Shown piece by piece: positions 9,200-17,281 of a DNA stretch of 51,589 bases. Position numbers and translations under genes: made by a program. The notes below the pieces were generated by a model. The model did no database searches, had not been told where the DNA came from, and saw only the letters and a list, made by a program, of their open reading frames with translations. Position 1 is the first letter of the stretch. Each line of letters begins with the position of its first letter. Origin of the DNA: Paludibacter sp. (GTDB lineage Bacteria; Bacteroidota; Bacteroidia; Bacteroidales; Paludibacteraceae); assembly GCA_028690665.1 (NCBI GenBank), contig JAQVAV010000021.1, positions 1-51,589 on the forward strand, given 5' to 3'.

Positions 9200-9874
9200 A
9201 TGAACGAAGATTTTGTAAATACCCTATTACTTACCGGAAAATTAGCCGGATGGACAACGCTGATACTTTTTATCATTGGATTACCATTGGCTTATATTCT
9301 GGCCTACAAAAGATTTTTTCTGAAACCGGTAGTCGAAGCCTTAATCAGTATGCCGCTGGTACTTCCCCCGACCGTGTTAGGATTTTATATGCTGGTGGCT
9401 TACAGTCCCGAACATTTTTTCGGACGTTTTCTGGAGCAAACTTTCGACTGGCGTTTAGCCTTTACGTTCGAAGGTATATTGATTGCCAGTATCGTATTTA
9501 GTCTGCCCTTCATGGTTCAGCCCTTACAAAACGGATTGGGAGCCATACCGAAGAGTCTGCGCGAAGCTTCGTACACATTGGGAAAATCCGAGTTCATTAC
9601 TTTCATCCGCGTATTAATCCCGAATATGGCACCTTCAATTATCACCGCCTTAGCCATGACATTCGCACATTGTATCGGCGAATTTGGCGTAGTGATAATG
9701 GTAGGCGGAAATATGCCGGGAGAAACACGCGTTGCCAGTATCGCTATTTACGACGAAGTTCAGATTTTGAATTACGACGTAGCCAATCAGTATTCATTGG
9801 TATTGTTTATTATTTCGATGATAATTCTGACTGTCATTTACAGTATAAACGGGAGAAAGAAAATATTTTTTTAA
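9200..9874 (+). CDS. modB: Molybdate ABC transporter, permease
   Basis: A 224-residue inner-membrane protein with about five hydrophobic segments. It carries the ModB signatures SMPLVLPPTVLGFYML and, in the cytoplasmic EAA loop that docks on the ATPase, LREASYTLGKSEFITFIRV followed by GEFGVVIMVGGNMPGETR. Length is normal. It lies 10 bp before modC and forms the channel of the transporter. Confidence 0.94.
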   Translation: MNEDFVNTLLLTGKLAGWTTLILFIIGLPLAYILAYKRFFLKPVVEALISMPLVLPPTVLGFYMLVAYSPEHFFGRFLEQTFDWRLAFTFEGILIASIVFSLPFMVQPLQNGLGAIPKSLREASYTLGKSEFITFIRVLIPNMAPSIITALAMTFAHCIGEFGVVIMVGGNMPGETRVASIAIYDEVQILNYDVANQYSLVLFIISMIILTVIYSINGRKKIFF

Positions 9875-9884
9875 TAAAAACAGT

Positions 9885-10571
9885 ATGCTAAAGATTAACA
9901 TAGAACGTGAAATGCTGACATCGGAGGGAACAACAACCCTGAAGGTGGATACTCAAATTGGTGAAAAAGAGCTGCTTTGTCTGTTCGGACATTCAGGTTC
10001 AGGAAAAACCACGTTGATGCGAATGCTGGCCGGATTGAATAAACCTGATCGTGGATATATCGAGTTTAATGGTCAGGTTTGGTTCGATTCCGGAAAGAAA
10101 ATCAATCTGCCTCCCCAGCAACGAAACACAGGTTACATGTTTCAGGATTACGCACTTTTCCCCAATATGACGATCAGAAAAAACATCGAATTCGCTCAAA
10201 AAGAAAAAAACAGCAGGGAAGTAAAAGAATTATTAACACTATTCGGTCTCAAAACATTGCAAAAACAATATCCGCAAAAACTATCGGGAGGGCAAAAACA
10301 ACGTGTGGCATTAGCCCGCGCATTAGCATCCAAGCCCAAACTGCTTTTGCTTGACGAACCTTTATCTGCTCTTGATTTTGAAATGCGACTGACACTTCAG
10401 GAAGAAATTATCAAAGCACATGAAATGCTGAATTCCATCACTCTGCTAGTTAGCCACGATATTAAAGAAGTGGAAAAGTTAGCAACCTCGGTTATTTTGC
10501 TAAAAAATGGAGAAATTACCGGACAGGGAAATCCAAATGAAATGATGAAGAAAATACATATCAGCTACTAA
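9885..10571 (+). CDS. modC: Molybdate ABC transporter, ATPase without TOBE domain
   Basis: A 228-residue ABC ATPase. The Walker A is GHSGSGKT (residues 35-42), the signature LSGGQKQR begins at about 133, and the Walker B LLLLDEP follows. Typical ModC has about 350 residues, with a C-terminal TOBE/Mop domain that senses intracellular molybdate and can inhibit transport. That domain is missing: the protein stops after the NEMMKKIHISY tail. The paralogue at 14884 keeps a shortened C-terminal extension. The gene is translationally close (10 bp) to both neighbours. Confidence 0.9.
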   Translation: MLKINIEREMLTSEGTTTLKVDTQIGEKELLCLFGHSGSGKTTLMRMLAGLNKPDRGYIEFNGQVWFDSGKKINLPPQQRNTGYMFQDYALFPNMTIRKNIEFAQKEKNSREVKELLTLFGLKTLQKQYPQKLSGGQKQRVALARALASKPKLLLLDEPLSALDFEMRLTLQEEIIKAHEMLNSITLLVSHDIKEVEKLATSVILLKNGEITGQGNPNEMMKKIHISY

Positions 10572-10581
10572 AAAATAAAAA

Positions 10582-11604
10582 ATGGACGGGAAAGGAAAAC
10601 ATAAAACAGGTTGCGGTTGTGGTCATTCTGTACAAAGTACGGAAAAACCGACATTAAATAAAAAAATAATGCTGGCTTTATTGCCTTGCGGTTTGCGCAA
10701 CACCTTTGCTCAGACGCTTCAAAAAGAATTTCCGGAAATCATTGATAACGACAAATACATTATCGATGGCAACCTGAATTATGAAAAAAGTTTCTACGAT
10801 CAGCTGGAAAGCCACAATGGACTGGATGTGATACCGGATATTTTTATTTCATCGGATATAAACAGCGTTTATCACCGACGGTTTATCGACAAATTTCTGA
10901 ATGATGATTTTTTTGAAAAATTGGAACCCACTATAACCAACAAACTTTTTCAAAAAGAGCAGTTTGTCCATCCCACAGGACATTTGTGCTGGTTCACCGC
11001 CAACCTGCTGGTTATTGTAGCAGATCTGGAAAAAGTACACGAAGAACTGCTTCCTCAATCGTGGGGAGATTTGCTGCAAGAATATTTTATCCGGGCAATT
11101 ACGCTCAGGGGCGATGATGACTTTTTCTGCAATGCTATCTTATTTCCTTACCTGAAAAATTATGGGAAAGAAGCAATTACACAATTAGGAAAAAATACCC
11201 TCAAAGGTCTACATCCGTCGCAGATGGTAAAAGTCATAAATGCCGGAAACGGAAACGGCACAGCTCTTTATGTCATGCCCTATTCTTTCGCTTTGAAAAT
11301 ACGAAACACCGACAGATTTAAAATAATTCTTACGAATGAAGGCCCGATTGTAAGTCCGGTACAACTGATGGTAAAAAAAGACGCTTACGAACGGAACAAA
11401 GAACTGATTAATTTTATATTAAGTGAAGAAATGTCTGAAACGCTTCTCAGAGGAGGTTTTCCATCCGTTATGTCCGAAAAAATAAATGCCGCCGACTTAT
11501 CGAAACTCAACTGGATTAGCTGGAATTTTATACTGCAAAATGATATTGCTGTTTGCAAAACAGAACTTCAGGCCTTGTTCTACAAAGGATATACACCTTC
11601 TTGA
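10582..11604 (+). CDS. Cytoplasmic substrate-binding-protein-like protein with CxC motif
   Basis: A 340-residue protein that I cannot name. Its body (LLPCGLRNTFAQTLQKEFPEI, PDIFISSDINSVYHRRF, later GNGNGTALYVMPYSFA) reads like a type 2 periplasmic-binding-protein fold of the iron or thiamine binding type. It has no signal peptide: it begins with a hydrophilic segment containing C11-G-C13-G-H15, and C36 lies in an LPC motif. A cytoplasmic, perhaps metal-binding role is thus suggested. It is the last gene of the first molybdate operon, 10 bp after modC. A truncated homologue follows the second modB (17282), sharing LPC and PDIF-[IL]-[ST]-S. The repeated position after a mod transporter argues for a function in molybdate or tungstate handling. 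Confidence 0.65.
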   Translation: MDGKGKHKTGCGCGHSVQSTEKPTLNKKIMLALLPCGLRNTFAQTLQKEFPEIIDNDKYIIDGNLNYEKSFYDQLESHNGLDVIPDIFISSDINSVYHRRFIDKFLNDDFFEKLEPTITNKLFQKEQFVHPTGHLCWFTANLLVIVADLEKVHEELLPQSWGDLLQEYFIRAITLRGDDDFFCNAILFPYLKNYGKEAITQLGKNTLKGLHPSQMVKVINAGNGNGTALYVMPYSFALKIRNTDRFKIILTNEGPIVSPVQLMVKKDAYERNKELINFILSEEMSETLLRGGFPSVMSEKINAADLSKLNWISWNFILQNDIAVCKTELQALFYKGYTPS

Positions 11605-11628
11605 CAAAAGGTGCTTTTTTATACATAT

Positions 11629-11652
11629 CGTTATTTTATTAAAAGAATAACG
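11629..11652. promoter_or_regulatory. ModE-box-like palindrome 3
   Basis: CGTTAT, a 12-nt spacer and ATAACG reproduce the arms and spacing of palindrome 2. It lies 25 bp after the preceding gene and 27 bp before the start of the first gene of the second operon. This suggests that the whole second operon is under the same regulator. Confidence 0.7.
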
Positions 11653-11679
11653 GATTTCTTATTTATAAAAAACAAGCTT

Positions 11680-12621
11680 ATGAAAATAAAATTTACGCTT
11701 TTACTCTTTTGTTTTATTATTGTGATTGCTGCTAAAGCACAGGAAACCGGTACAGTAACAGATTATGATGGTAATACTTATCAGACAGTTAAAATCGGTG
11801 ACCAATGGTGGATGGCGGAAAACCTGCGTACCACACATTATGCCGATGGAACGGAAATTACACATTTTACGGGGACTCAGACAACATCTGCTGATGATTA
11901 TGCAACCTACTACGCTTATCCGAACAACGATGAAGCTAACGTTCCTACTTACGGTCTTTTGTACAGCTGGAGTGTCATGGGCAATCAGGATGCCTCTGAA
12001 ATGAAACAACTCTTAACTAACGAAAACTGGAATGTTCCGGACACTACGGACTGGGCAACATTAGCCGCTTACCTCGGAGGAAAATCTGTGGCAGGCGGAA
12101 AACTCAAAAGCACTTCAACAGCATGGGTCAGTCCCAATACCGGTGCTACCAACGAAGCCGGATTTAACGCCCTGCCGGCAGGCGATTGCAACACAAACGG
12201 ATTTACTGTTTTCGGAGAAGAAGCCCGCTTTTGGACACCTCAGTTAGTACACGCCGGAATGGCCGGGAGAACTTATATGTTTCTGGATAACGAAACAACA
12301 ATCCTCGAATATGGACAATACAGAAATGTAAACACATTATCATTAAGATTAATATACAAGACATTAACAGCCTCGAAGAAAATTTCCGGTTCAAAATTAT
12401 CCGTTCTTTCTACAAAAGTGTCTGACAACCTGAAAATTAAAGGAATCAATCAAAACAGCATGATATCGGTTTACTCATTAAACGGAGTTTTAAAAATAAA
12501 AAACTCAACGCAGCAACAAAACGAAGTAAGTGTTGATATAAAATCACTTCCGAGAGGCATGTACATCGTTCAGGTACAAAACTGTTCAGAAACTTTCCAA
12601 CAAAAATTCATTAAACAATAA
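11680..12621 (+). CDS. Secreted FISUMP-domain protein with T9SS sorting domain
   Basis: A 313-residue protein. The ATG at 11680 gives a clean signal peptide (MKIKFTLLLFCFIIVIAAKAQ); a longer GTG start would place the ModE-like box inside the gene and is rejected. Residues about 22-245 form a FISUMP (Fibrobacter succinogenes major paralogous) domain: TVTDYDGNTYQTVKIGDQWWMAENL, YGLLYSW, WNVPDTTDWATLAAYLGG. The last 75 residues are a type A T9SS sorting domain (ISVYSLNGVL, LPRGMYIVQVQ, FIKQ). The protein is thus exported and anchored or released at the surface. Its task is unknown. It is the first gene of the second molybdate operon, an unexpected place for this family. Confidence 0.82.
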   Translation: MKIKFTLLLFCFIIVIAAKAQETGTVTDYDGNTYQTVKIGDQWWMAENLRTTHYADGTEITHFTGTQTTSADDYATYYAYPNNDEANVPTYGLLYSWSVMGNQDASEMKQLLTNENWNVPDTTDWATLAAYLGGKSVAGGKLKSTSTAWVSPNTGATNEAGFNALPAGDCNTNGFTVFGEEARFWTPQLVHAGMAGRTYMFLDNETTILEYGQYRNVNTLSLRLIYKTLTASKKISGSKLSVLSTKVSDNLKIKGINQNSMISVYSLNGVLKIKNSTQQQNEVSVDIKSLPRGMYIVQVQNCSETFQQKFIKQ

Positions 12622-12641
12622 TCATATAAAAAAGAACTATT

Positions 12642-13547
12642 ATGAAACACAAACATTTACGCCTTGCTCTTCTTTTTTCAGTTGCCGCATTATCTGTATC
12701 AGCAACAGAATCTTATACGCTTACCAGCAGTAAAGATAACACCATTATCGAATCGGCAGACGGAAGTATGGCCAACAGTACAGGTTTGGTTTACATAGGT
12801 AACATTGCAAAAGGACTTTCTATTCGTCGAGGATTATTTGCATTCGATTTAAGCGAAATTCCCGCGGAAACTGTTATCGATAGCGTTAAATTCATTTTAA
12901 CATTCAATTCAGCAAGCGATAACACTATTGAAGTCCACAAAGTAACAAGCGACTGGGGTGAAGGTACATCATATTCCGGAGGTGGTGCCGGTGTTGCCGC
13001 GACAACCAATGATGTAACATGGTTGCATTCGGTTTACAATACTGTTTCGTGGACAACTGCCGGAGGTGACTTTGAAAGTACCATTTCGGCTACTGCAACA
13101 ATTGCCTCAACAGATGCCAGTGTAACTTTCAAAGGGACTCAATTAACAGCCGATGTACAGGCTTGGATTGCAGGCACGTCATCGAACTACGGATGGCTTT
13201 TGAAATCAAATGATGAATCGACTGCCAGCGGAATGATTGAAAAAACTTATTCGAAAGAAACGGCTACAACTGATGCTCAAAAGCCTACATTGTATGTATA
13301 TTATACAACTACCGGTATTACTTCAGCATCTGCAACCGGAATTTCCGTTTATCCTACAGTTGCAAATTCTTCTATTAATGTGAATGCAGAAAATCTGCAC
13401 AAAGTTGAAATATTCGACTATTGCGGCAAACTTATCATGCAAACAAAAGAAAAAAATATCAATGTAAGCGGATTGCAAAAAGGAATCTACTTTGTACGTA
13501 TTTCAGCCGAAACGGCAACGGTTACAAAACAAATTATAAAACTGTAA
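12642..13547 (+). CDS. Secreted DNRLRE-domain protein with T9SS sorting domain
   Basis: A 301-residue protein with a signal peptide (MKHKHLRLALLFSVAALSVSA). The central DNRLRE/TGF-beta-propeptide-like beta domain shows SSKDNTIIES, RRGLFAFDLSEIP, VTSDWGEGTSY and the later DVQAWIAGTSSNYGWLLKS. The C-terminal T9SS sorting domain (about residues 228-301) shows ISVYPTVANSS, KVEIFDYCGKL, LQKGIYFVRI and KQIIKL. It starts 20 bp after the FISUMP gene and 51 bp before modD, so the two secreted proteins and the transporter genes look co-transcribed. Function is unknown; proteins of this kind are often structural parts of surface assemblies. Confidence 0.82.
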   Translation: MKHKHLRLALLFSVAALSVSATESYTLTSSKDNTIIESADGSMANSTGLVYIGNIAKGLSIRRGLFAFDLSEIPAETVIDSVKFILTFNSASDNTIEVHKVTSDWGEGTSYSGGGAGVAATTNDVTWLHSVYNTVSWTTAGGDFESTISATATIASTDASVTFKGTQLTADVQAWIAGTSSNYGWLLKSNDESTASGMIEKTYSKETATTDAQKPTLYVYYTTTGITSASATGISVYPTVANSSINVNAENLHKVEIFDYCGKLIMQTKEKNINVSGLQKGIYFVRISAETATVTKQIIKL

Positions 13548-13598
13548 GTCCTGTTTTTTCAGAAACATAACGACAAAAAATTTATAAAAATCATTTTT

Positions 13599-14447
13599 AT
13601 GATCTACTTCACCGATAATGACATTGACAGACTGATAGAAGACGATGCTCCCGCCGGAGACATGACTTCATCCCTGCTGAATATAAAAGGAGAAAAAGCC
13701 GGAATTGCCATGTTCGCCCGACACGACATGGTGGTTTGTTGTACCGAAGAAGCTGAAAGGATGTACCAAAAGAACGGAATAAAAGTAACGTTCAAAGTTT
13801 CGTCCGGGACAGCGTTGGAGGAAAACGACAAAATTATCGAAGCCGAAGGAGATGTTGAAAGCATTCATTTAGTCTGGCGTACCGGTCTGGCCATGATTGA
13901 ATTCGCTTCGGGCATTGCTACCCGGACAAATCAGCTGGTTAAGGCAGCTCATGCCATCAATGAAAATATTCAGGTGTCCGGAACGCGAAAACATCCGCCC
14001 TATCTGAAAAAAATTGCTCTAAAGGCGTTGATTGCCGGAGGAGGCATCCCCCACCGCACCGGCCTGTCCGACACCATTCTTTTATTCAGGGAACATTTGT
14101 TATTTACAGGCGGTTACGAAAACCTGAGTGCTGTAATAGCTTCGATAAAAAGCAGGCAAAAAGAACGCAAGATAGTAGTGGAAGCTCACAATATTGCGGA
14201 AGCTAAAATGATTGCCGCCGCAGGAGCTCATGTAATACAAATGGACAAAATTTCTCCGGCAGATTTTACCGTTTGTAAAAAGGAATGTGAAGCATTGAAT
14301 CCTGAAATATGTGTGATAGCTGCCGGGGGTGTTAATGGTTCCAACGCGACCGAATATGCCAAAGCCGGAGCGGAAGTTTTAGTCACTTCGTGGATGTATT
14401 TCGGGCCTCCTGCCGATATTAAAGTCGTGATCGATAAATTGAAATAA
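13599..14447 (+). CDS. modD: ModD, quinolinate phosphoribosyltransferase-like protein
   Basis: A 282-residue member of the ModD family, related to nicotinate-nucleotide pyrophosphorylase (NadC). Seen: the N-terminal DDAPAGDMTSSLL, the middle GLAMIEFASGIATRTNQLV, SGTRKHPPYLKKIALKALIAGGGIPHRTGLSD, and the barrel end VIAAGGVNGSNATEYAKAGAEVLVTS. In NadC the equivalent TRKTxPGLR motif binds quinolinate. Here it is TRKHPPYLK, the ModD variant. ModD genes occur beside molybdate transport genes in many bacteria, but the reaction is not established; the fold suggests a phosphoribosyl transfer. It is not expected to serve NAD synthesis. Confidence 0.9.
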   Translation: MIYFTDNDIDRLIEDDAPAGDMTSSLLNIKGEKAGIAMFARHDMVVCCTEEAERMYQKNGIKVTFKVSSGTALEENDKIIEAEGDVESIHLVWRTGLAMIEFASGIATRTNQLVKAAHAINENIQVSGTRKHPPYLKKIALKALIAGGGIPHRTGLSDTILLFREHLLFTGGYENLSAVIASIKSRQKERKIVVEAHNIAEAKMIAAAGAHVIQMDKISPADFTVCKKECEALNPEICVIAAGGVNGSNATEYAKAGAEVLVTSWMYFGPPADIKVVIDKLK

Positions 14448-14471
14448 AAAGCCTACGGAGCGGTATAAAAA

Positions 14472-14891
14472 ATGAATTGTTTAAGCGGACATATAGAAAC
14501 ACTTTCCGGTGCGGGAAATATTACAATTGCAGGAATAAAAACGGGTCAAACACTCATTTATGCCATTGTGATAGGTGATGCCCGAAACAAAGGCTATTTA
14601 ACACCCGAAACAAAAGTAGAAGCTCTGTTTAACGAATCGGAAGTAATGATCGGGAAATCGGTTTCGGGCAAACTAAGCATCGGAAACGCCATTGAATGTC
14701 TGGTAACTTCTGTTGATACGGGCAAAGTATTTACAAATATCGGATTAAACATTGAAGGAAACATTGTTTTTTCAATGATTGCAAGCACCATGTTTCACGA
14801 CATGGGCATTGCTGTTGGAGACAAAGTAACGGCCTATATAAAAATGACGGATGTTTTTATTCAATATCCTGAAAACGAGAAAAATGATTAA
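14472..14891 (+). CDS. Double-Mop (di-TOBE) molybdate-binding protein
   Basis: A 139-residue protein made of two Mop/TOBE beta domains in tandem, residues about 3-66 and 70-133. The second is clearest (NAIECLVTSVDTGKVFTNIGL, then GIAVGDKVTAYIKMTDVFI), with the conserved end shared by ModG, Mop and the C-terminus of ModE. Such proteins bind molybdate or tungstate at subunit interfaces and act as stores or sensors in the cytoplasm. It lies between modD and the second modC and overlaps the latter by 8 bp, which suggests coupled translation. Since the local ModE-like protein lacks its Mop domains, this protein might be its sensing partner. That is inference only. Confidence 0.85.
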   Translation: MNCLSGHIETLSGAGNITIAGIKTGQTLIYAIVIGDARNKGYLTPETKVEALFNESEVMIGKSVSGKLSIGNAIECLVTSVDTGKVFTNIGLNIEGNIVFSMIASTMFHDMGIAVGDKVTAYIKMTDVFIQYPENEKND

Positions 14892-15750
14892 AATAGATAT
14901 TCGGAAAAAATTATTATCAAGCACCGGAGAGTTTACTCTCAACGCGAATATTGATATTCCATCCGGCGAAATAGTGGCTTTCTACGGCAAATCGGGTACG
15001 GGAAAAACAACCCTGCTGCGCATCATTGCCGGACTTGCCGCTCCCGATGAAGGCACTATCAATGTGGAAGATAATACCTGGTTAGATTCTCGAAATGGTA
15101 TTTACCTGCCTGTGGAAAAACGGGCAGTAGGTTATGTTTTTCAGAGTTACGCCCTTTTTCCGAATATGACTATTAAGGAAAATATCCTTTTTGCACAAAA
15201 GAAACCGGATATTTCGCAGGCTAAAAAATTAATGGAAATTTTCGGGTTAAGTTCCCTGCAAAATCGTAAACCGGCCATGCTTTCGGGCGGACAGCAACAA
15301 AGAGTGGCGCTGGCACGGGCCATTGCCTGCAAACCGCGAATTATGCTGCTTGACGAACCTCTTTCGGCACTCGATCACGAAATGCGCGGATCCATTCAGG
15401 ATGAAATAAAATTTATCAACAAGGAATGGGGCATTACAACGATTTTAGTAAGTCATGATGTATCCGAAATTTTCAAGCTTTGCACCCGGGTGTACTCATT
15501 TAACGAAAGCACAGTAGTTGACAAAGGAAATCCGGCCAACTTATTTTCGGGCAACAGATTGAGTGGCAAAGTTCAGTTCACGGGAGAAGTACTGGCTTCG
15601 GAAAATGAAGACCTGATACAAATTCTGACTCTTTTGGTGGGAAATACACCCGTGAAAATAGTTGTGCCGGCAAACGGGGAAACATTCATGGCCGGCGATA
15701 AGGTACTTATTGCATCAAAAGCATTTAATCCCATAATTCAAAAATTATAA
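14884..15750 (+). CDS. modC: Second molybdate/tungstate ABC transporter ATPase
   Basis: A 288-residue ABC ATPase. Walker A is GKSGTGKT (35-42), the signature is LSGGQQQRVALARA, and the Walker B is MLLDEPLSALD. Unlike the paralogue at 9885 it has a C-terminal extension (about residues 225-288: KVQFTGEVLASENEDL, VPANGETFMAGDKVLIASKAFNP) that looks like one TOBE domain. The ATG at 14884 is chosen because the ATPase family starts at MIKIDIRKKL; it overlaps the end of the double-Mop gene. It forms a transporter with the following ModA-like and ModB proteins. Whether molybdate or tungstate is preferred cannot be read here. Confidence 0.9.
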   Translation: MIKIDIRKKLLSSTGEFTLNANIDIPSGEIVAFYGKSGTGKTTLLRIIAGLAAPDEGTINVEDNTWLDSRNGIYLPVEKRAVGYVFQSYALFPNMTIKENILFAQKKPDISQAKKLMEIFGLSSLQNRKPAMLSGGQQQRVALARAIACKPRIMLLDEPLSALDHEMRGSIQDEIKFINKEWGITTILVSHDVSEIFKLCTRVYSFNESTVVDKGNPANLFSGNRLSGKVQFTGEVLASENEDLIQILTLLVGNTPVKIVVPANGETFMAGDKVLIASKAFNPIIQKL

Positions 15751-15769
15751 CTCAATAAAAAAGAATGGT

Positions 15770-16507
15770 ATGAAAAAGATGGTAAAAAACAAAATTATTG
15801 CGCTGCTGATAATCACAGCGTGCGCGGTACAACTGAGTGCTCAAAAACTTGTAATTGCATCGGGAGCAGGTTACAAAAAGCCCGTAACGGAAATTATCAA
15901 TGCTTTCAAAGGCGAAACCGGAATGCAGGTCGATGCCATTTTCGGCAACCTGCAAATGGTAGCTACACAGGCCAAAGAATCCGGTGAAGTTGCCTGCGTT
16001 ATCGGTGATAAAAAATTTCTGGAAAAGCTCAAATCATCCATAAATTTTACAGACTATACACCTCTGGGTAAAGGTATATTGGTACTGGCCTACCGTAAAG
16101 GAATAAGCATAAATAAACTGGAAGATATTATTACTGATAAAGTGAAATCCTTATTTATGCCACAGGACGGAAAAGCCATTTACGGAATAGCAGGAAAAGA
16201 AACACTTGAAAATCTGAGATATATGGATAAAGTATCGGGCAAACTGACACAGGTTGCAACCGTTCCTCAGGTAGGCACTTACCTGCTTACAGGCGAAGCC
16301 GATGCCGGTTTTATCAACCTTACCGAAGCGCTGGCGGACAAAGAGAGATTAGGCGGTTATATCATAGTGCCTCAAAAATATTATAAACCTATCGAAATAG
16401 TTGCAGGAACAGTCAGCGGCTTCGGGATAAACGAACAAACAATTAAGTTTCTGGACTATTTAAAATCGGAAAAAACAAAATCCATTGTAAAAGCAAACGG
16501 ATTATAA
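15770..16507 (+). CDS. Second ModA-like periplasmic oxyanion-binding protein
   Basis: A 245-residue protein with a signal peptide ending at LSAQK, then LVIASGAGYKKPVTEIINAFKGETGMQVDAIFGNLQMV, a ModA-like N-lobe. The usual serine-rich binding start (AAAANL and GSSG in the first ModA) is replaced by ASGAGYK and FGNLQ, so ligand contacts differ. LTGEADAGFINLTEAL and YIIVPQKYYKPIEIV match the C-lobe of the ModA family. It sits 19 bp after modC and abuts modB. Altered site residues make a different oxyanion preference, for example tungstate, plausible but untested. Confidence 0.85.
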   Translation: MKKMVKNKIIALLIITACAVQLSAQKLVIASGAGYKKPVTEIINAFKGETGMQVDAIFGNLQMVATQAKESGEVACVIGDKKFLEKLKSSINFTDYTPLGKGILVLAYRKGISINKLEDIITDKVKSLFMPQDGKAIYGIAGKETLENLRYMDKVSGKLTQVATVPQVGTYLLTGEADAGFINLTEALADKERLGGYIIVPQKYYKPIEIVAGTVSGFGINEQTIKFLDYLKSEKTKSIVKANGL

Positions 16508-17185
16508 ATGAAAGAATTAATCACCTCACAACCATTTTTACTGACACTGGAAGTATCGGTTATCAGCCTGATACTCCAGTTTATTATCGGCGTACCGTTA
16601 GGAATATACATTACCGGAAAAAACAGTATATTTCGACGAATAGTTGAAATTATCGTTACACTCCCCATGATTTTTCCTCCAATGGCGCTGGGTTTTTTTC
16701 TGATACTTATCTTAGGTAAAAACGGATTGATTGGTGGTTTTCTGTACAACACATTCGACTTTAAAATTATTTTCACCTTTTGGGGTGTGCTAACAGCCGT
16801 GTTTATTGTCGGTTTACCCTTTATGGTAAAAAGCGTACAATCGAGCCGGAAACAGTTGGATACAGCCATGGTAGAGGCGGCTCGCACACTTGGCAAAAGC
16901 AAATTTGCCATCATGCGCAAGGTAATACTTCCCAACATTCGCGGAGGAATTACCACGGGAATGTTGCTTGCCTTTGGCCGTTCTCTGGGCGAAGTGGGTA
17001 TCAGCCTTATGCTCGGAGGAAACATTATCGGACGTACCGAAACACTGTCGTTAGCCATTTACAACTCGGTGTATGAAGGCGATTTTGCAAAAGCAGCGGA
17101 ACTTTCCATTCTGTTGTCGGTACTGGCGATAATAGTCATCGTAATTTCAAATAAATCAGTCTTTTTCAAAAGAAAAACAAATTGA
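16508..17185 (+). CDS. modB: Second molybdate/tungstate ABC transporter permease
   Basis: A 225-residue membrane protein with about five hydrophobic segments. It shares with the first ModB the segment TLPMIFPPMALGFFLIL and the EAA loop AMVEAARTLGKSKFAIMRKVILPNI, then GRSLGEVGISLMLGGNIIGRTETLS. It starts immediately after the ModA-like stop codon (no gap), and modC lies before that. This gives a complete second transporter in the order C-A-B, rather than A-B-C as in the first operon. Confidence 0.93.
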   Translation: MKELITSQPFLLTLEVSVISLILQFIIGVPLGIYITGKNSIFRRIVEIIVTLPMIFPPMALGFFLILILGKNGLIGGFLYNTFDFKIIFTFWGVLTAVFIVGLPFMVKSVQSSRKQLDTAMVEAARTLGKSKFAIMRKVILPNIRGGITTGMLLAFGRSLGEVGISLMLGGNIIGRTETLSLAIYNSVYEGDFAKAAELSILLSVLAIIVIVISNKSVFFKRKTN

Positions 17186-17281
17186 TTTTATTTATCAGAT
17201 TCTACATGTTCTTAGTAAATACATAATTCTTTTTTTTGCCTAAACGTTAACTGTGGAAAATTTAGCTACTTTAATTTTAAA

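Noticed and set aside
11611-11679. N-terminal extension of the FISUMP protein from a GTG
   Set aside because: It would place the ModE-like palindrome inside the gene and bury the signal peptide; the ATG at 11680 is better.
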